In this document: positions 7,401-8,544 of the stretch, in pieces
Layout of the letters: every line of letters starts with the position of its first letter
How positions within the stretch are numbered: the first letter of the stretch is position 1
Position numbers and translations under genes: made by a program
Assembly: GCA_964594625.1 (NCBI GenBank)
Contig: CAZQNC010000054.1
Location: 1-8,544, forward strand
Source: CAZESS01 sp964594625
GTDB lineage: Archaea; Thermoplasmatota; E2; UBA202; DSCA01
Length of the DNA stretch: 8,544 nucleotides
Reading direction: 5' to 3'
Notes under the pieces: model-generated
Told to the model about the DNA's origin: nothing
The model's input: the letters and a program-made list of their open reading frames with translations, nothing else
Database searches by the model: none

Positions 7401-8493
7401 CGTACCATCCCTCCTGCCAGATGATGCCCCGCCGGTACACACGGTAGCATGTATCCGCGGGGTCGGTGGGGCTGGCGGCGGTGGACAGCCGCCAGGTCGA
7501 GATGTCGTCGAAGCCCGGTATGGGCACGCCGACGGTCGGCTCGCTGGTGTTCTTCCAGCCGGTGCTGCCGCCCTCGAACTCGGGGTTTTTGATGCCGGCG
7601 GCGATGTCGCCATATGCACCGGCGATGTCGCCGTCGCCGGCGGTGTCCCAGTAAACGTAATAATGGCGAACCTCGTGCGGAGAGGATGCCCCCGCCAGCG
7701 TCCACATAACGGTCACGTTGGCGTTGTCCTCCGCATCGTAGTCGTCGCTGAACACGAGCTCATGCCCCACCCGCTGCTCCGGGTGCCATGTCTCGTTTTC
7801 CCGGACGTAGGAAACCACGCGCACCGAGTCAGGGTCAAAGGCCCCGGTGGGAAACGTGCCCCCCGTCTGGTTCTGCTTGATGACGTCCATGAGCCCGGTG
7901 AAGTCAAAGGTCCGCTGCACCATCTTTTCCTCGTACACGAAGCCATCCCGATGGCCCTCCCGCGTCACGGTGACCGGCACCCGGTAATGCCAGTCCGAAT
8001 GCCACCATTCCGCATCCCCCGAGGCGGGCGGAAACGGCGGATACGTGGGCTCCCGCACGTCGACCACCCGGCTGCCCATGTTGTTGTCCTCGTTCGTCTC
8101 CTGGAACTGGTCGTCGTAGTCCACGAGCACGAACAACGTATGGTTGCCGGTTTCGCCGGCAAACCAGCGTAACGTGATGTTGTACTGCTCGCCGGCAACA
8201 GCGGTAACCGTCGCCGTGGCAACCGGGTTGTCACGCGTGTTGACGTACAGCGCGACACCCACGTTGTCCATGTCGGTTTCGCCCCTGTTGGCAACCGTCA
8301 CGTTGACCTGCACCTCGTCATGCTGGAAGACATCGGCGGGAAACACGGAAATGGCGCCGCCGACCAGCGCGATATCTGTTCCCTGGGCCGCCTGCACGTC
8401 AAGCGTTGACAGCGGGCTGCCAACCAGGGACGCGATGACGATAAAAGCGATGAATGATTTTTTCAAATGACGAAAGACTGAAGCGTGAGTCAC
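4468..8493 (-). CDS. Large secreted, membrane-anchored surface protein with CARDB, jelly-roll-like, Ig-like and Asp-rich calcium-type modules
   Basis: The 1341-residue protein has a signal peptide (KKSFIAFIVIASLVG core, possible cleavage after VQA at 33-35). In order come a CARDB domain (about 42-148), a DUF2341-like region starting WWHSDWHYRVPVTV (163-290), two probable carbohydrate-binding-type jelly-roll regions (about 301-466 and 545-712), two tandem CARDB domains (about 768-883 and 885-996), and two Ig-like repeats (about 1000-1106 and 1110-1210). The C-terminal part has Asp-rich loops like calcium sites (DYDSDGIPD, 1212-1220; DADGDGEYD, 1284-1292), then one membrane helix (about 1312-1336) and a basic tail, RRKAA. 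About 25 N-x-S/T sequons suggest heavy N-glycosylation. No PGF-CTERM-type sorting signal is seen. The listed start is GTG at 8493, but the strong TATAAAAG at 8493-8500 overlaps it and would start transcription near 8470. That favours the in-frame TTG at 8466 (1332 residues, starting M-K-K-S). A role in adhesion, matrix or S-layer association is inferred. Confidence 0.9.
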   Translation of the reverse strand: MTHASVFRHLKKSFIAFIVIASLVGSPLSTLDVQAAQGTDIALVGGAISVFPADVFQHDEVQVNVTVANRGETDMDNVGVALYVNTRDNPVATATVTAVAGEQYNITLRWFAGETGNHTLFVLVDYDDQFQETNEDNNMGSRVVDVREPTYPPFPPASGDAEWWHSDWHYRVPVTVTREGHRDGFVYEEKMVQRTFDFTGLMDVIKQNQTGGTFPTGAFDPDSVRVVSYVRENETWHPEQRVGHELVFSDDYDAEDNANVTVMWTLAGASSPHEVRHYYVYWDTAGDGDIAGAYGDIAAGIKNPEFEGGSTGWKNTSEPTVGVPIPGFDDISTWRLSTAASPTDPADTCYRVYRRGIIWQEGWYGKVYQHFTVPDGGDASGYTLHADVYFNDTVLDGVAWEVTLDGQVVETGGVTGGWQSIDADVTSYVEGKGTATLSFRVYVTALELDVQLADVAAYIDACWLEVTPNPNVSVLSERAHGWWGRIANGMIDGMPVDQPPTYVAGVAGRNTVTSINVSAVAGPREVMATLQYPAPRNTIVKKSIPLPDAGFESGASYTTTFYSNEQTTSASFAGVAHSGAKGVELRLNDYHGKYKMLDQPVSADDMVGFRQEVSQTMLVSHIPSLWFWYRVDGYTAQSTLDVTLMTAGSPDRMLSIQMSELTADGGWHQYVIPQSTLDSWRSGAGTLTGIEMRLTANTESGENTLYIDDMGYAFVPVQGSGRRNWQLPDFYSFAADAEAGMWTLTVTMTDSAGYRVTNVTSLKVEPAANLNVEEISAPADINEGETATVTVTVANTGRKDVAASPPVNVSLSISQGDEPVKLVKGLGALAAGASKELSFTWRASYGIPDEDGRWEIRAEANKDDVIPETNKGDNWNVQFIEVTPRPDLELHMYDIGFTPLHPDANETVNISVLIHNTGYQDTTATLQIYVKEENASRYTLIPNGTVEQIIRKRTNETVFATWTPAENGTYAVKVAASCLEESRTGNNQAVKDIRVGGPYDTTPPLITNVRISNVTRFRGDPINISANIRDNETTIDEAVVVISGDNGDEHRYQMYRVGDTNIYYYNASYSTVGYYSCHIEAYDTGGDGTGRRNQAVSDSMPFRVVHEGVETTPPSIAGVTAVPERQVIGEPVNVSVAIQDEHLMQTVLLYVTGPSGDTSTYPMTGADGSYHYARAYETPGEYTCYVEAIDASANHNKNDTADQPISFSIPVDYDSDGIPDIIEREAGANPRERGDNVNVSVSGAMGYLLWKMDAEEYVYWDVEDGQLRSVDTDVIDGAKAILFDADGDGEYDHYYDEDNKAIMSYSPPEEQGIGAVIWAVPAAILFALVCVMFVLIRRKAA
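4864..5498 (-). repeat. Tandem Ig-like repeat pair within the surface protein
   Basis: Two consecutive modules share a pattern. Each begins D/E-TTPP (about 5498 and 5166, reading leftward), then has G-[DE]-P-[IV]-N-[IV]-S and an I-x-D strand, and ends with a Y-x-C-x-[IV]-E-A-x-D motif. The similarity is clear in protein but diverged in DNA, so the duplication is old. They resemble Ig-like modules of surface proteins, each with one cysteine (C1077, C1184). Confidence 0.7.
5506..6192 (-). repeat. Tandem CARDB-like domain pair within the surface protein
   Basis: Residues about 768-883 and 885-996 each show the CARDB pattern: an opening strand, then E-T-[AV]-x-[VI]-x-[VI] leading to a strand ending N-T-G, and a final segment such as ...ETNKGDNW or ...ESRTGNNQ before the closing strand. 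A third, distant copy is near the N-terminus (42-148; ...ETNEDNN). CARDB domains are extracellular beta-sandwiches often linked to cell adhesion. Confidence 0.75.
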
Positions 8494-8500
8494 TTTTATA
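8493..8500 (-). promoter_or_regulatory. TATA box for the surface protein gene
   Basis: On the minus strand the sequence is TATAAAAG, preceded by GGGG. Its centre lies about 30 bases upstream of the TTG at 8466, the same TATA-to-start distance as the ATGs at 896 and 1836. A second, weaker candidate, TTTATTTAA, is at 8512-8520; it would start transcription near 8490, too late for the GTG at 8493 unless the spacing is short. The rest of 8501-8544 is AT-rich, with no gene seen. Confidence 0.6.
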
Positions 8501-8544
8501 CCCCTGTGCCCTTAAATAAAAATTTGATTAAATAATTTGTGGTC

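Noticed and set aside
7054..8172. Long open frame (372 residues) on the plus strand opposite the surface protein
   Set aside because: It is rich in Gly, Val, His and Arg with no recognisable domain. The opposite strand encodes clear CARDB and jelly-roll-like modules with a signal peptide, so this is an antisense shadow of high-GC codons.

Overview
The window is high-GC DNA that looks archaeal, probably euryarchaeal and possibly Thermoplasmatota. The evidence is a DUF373-type membrane protein, TATA-box promoters placed about 30 bases upstream of start codons with little or no leader, two polytopic site-2-type metalloproteases, and a very large secreted protein built of CARDB and Ig-like modules and rich in N-glycosylation sequons. 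The lineage is an inference from gene content. No rRNA, tRNA, CRISPR array or transposase was seen.

Layout. Bases 1-845 hold the 3' part of a site-2 protease gene (+) that runs off the left edge. It is followed by a small, probably winged-helix protein with an acidic tail (896-1270, +) behind its own strong TATA box. A stand-alone response-regulator receiver domain (1330-1713, -) converges on it. The 122-base gap 1714-1835 is a divergent promoter region with two TATA boxes and two inverted repeats. It drives the receiver gene leftward and, rightward, a probable two-gene operon: a DUF373 membrane protein (1836-2927) and a second, PDZ-containing site-2 protease (2954-4453). A 1341-residue surface protein (4468-8493, -) converges on the operon with only 14 bases between the two stop codons. 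Its promoter lies at the right edge.

How the genes may work together. The two proteases both carry HExxH and a C-terminal N-x-x-P...LDGG motif, so both are plausible intramembrane proteases. The DUF373 gene is closely linked to the second one, which suggests, but does not show, a shared membrane role. The receiver protein lacks an output domain and has non-consensus residues at two switch positions. The surface protein has a signal peptide, three CARDB-like domains, two jelly-roll-like regions, two Ig-like repeats, Asp-rich probable calcium sites and one C-terminal membrane anchor. It may be an adhesion or cell-envelope protein.

Most notable points: a sharply AT-rich stretch inside the otherwise GC-rich first protease gene, a perfect inverted repeat at the predicted transcription start of the receiver gene, the altered receiver switch residues, and promoter spacing that argues for a different start codon in two genes. 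No clearly new multi-gene system is evident. The DUF373/protease pair is the best candidate for unexplored biology.
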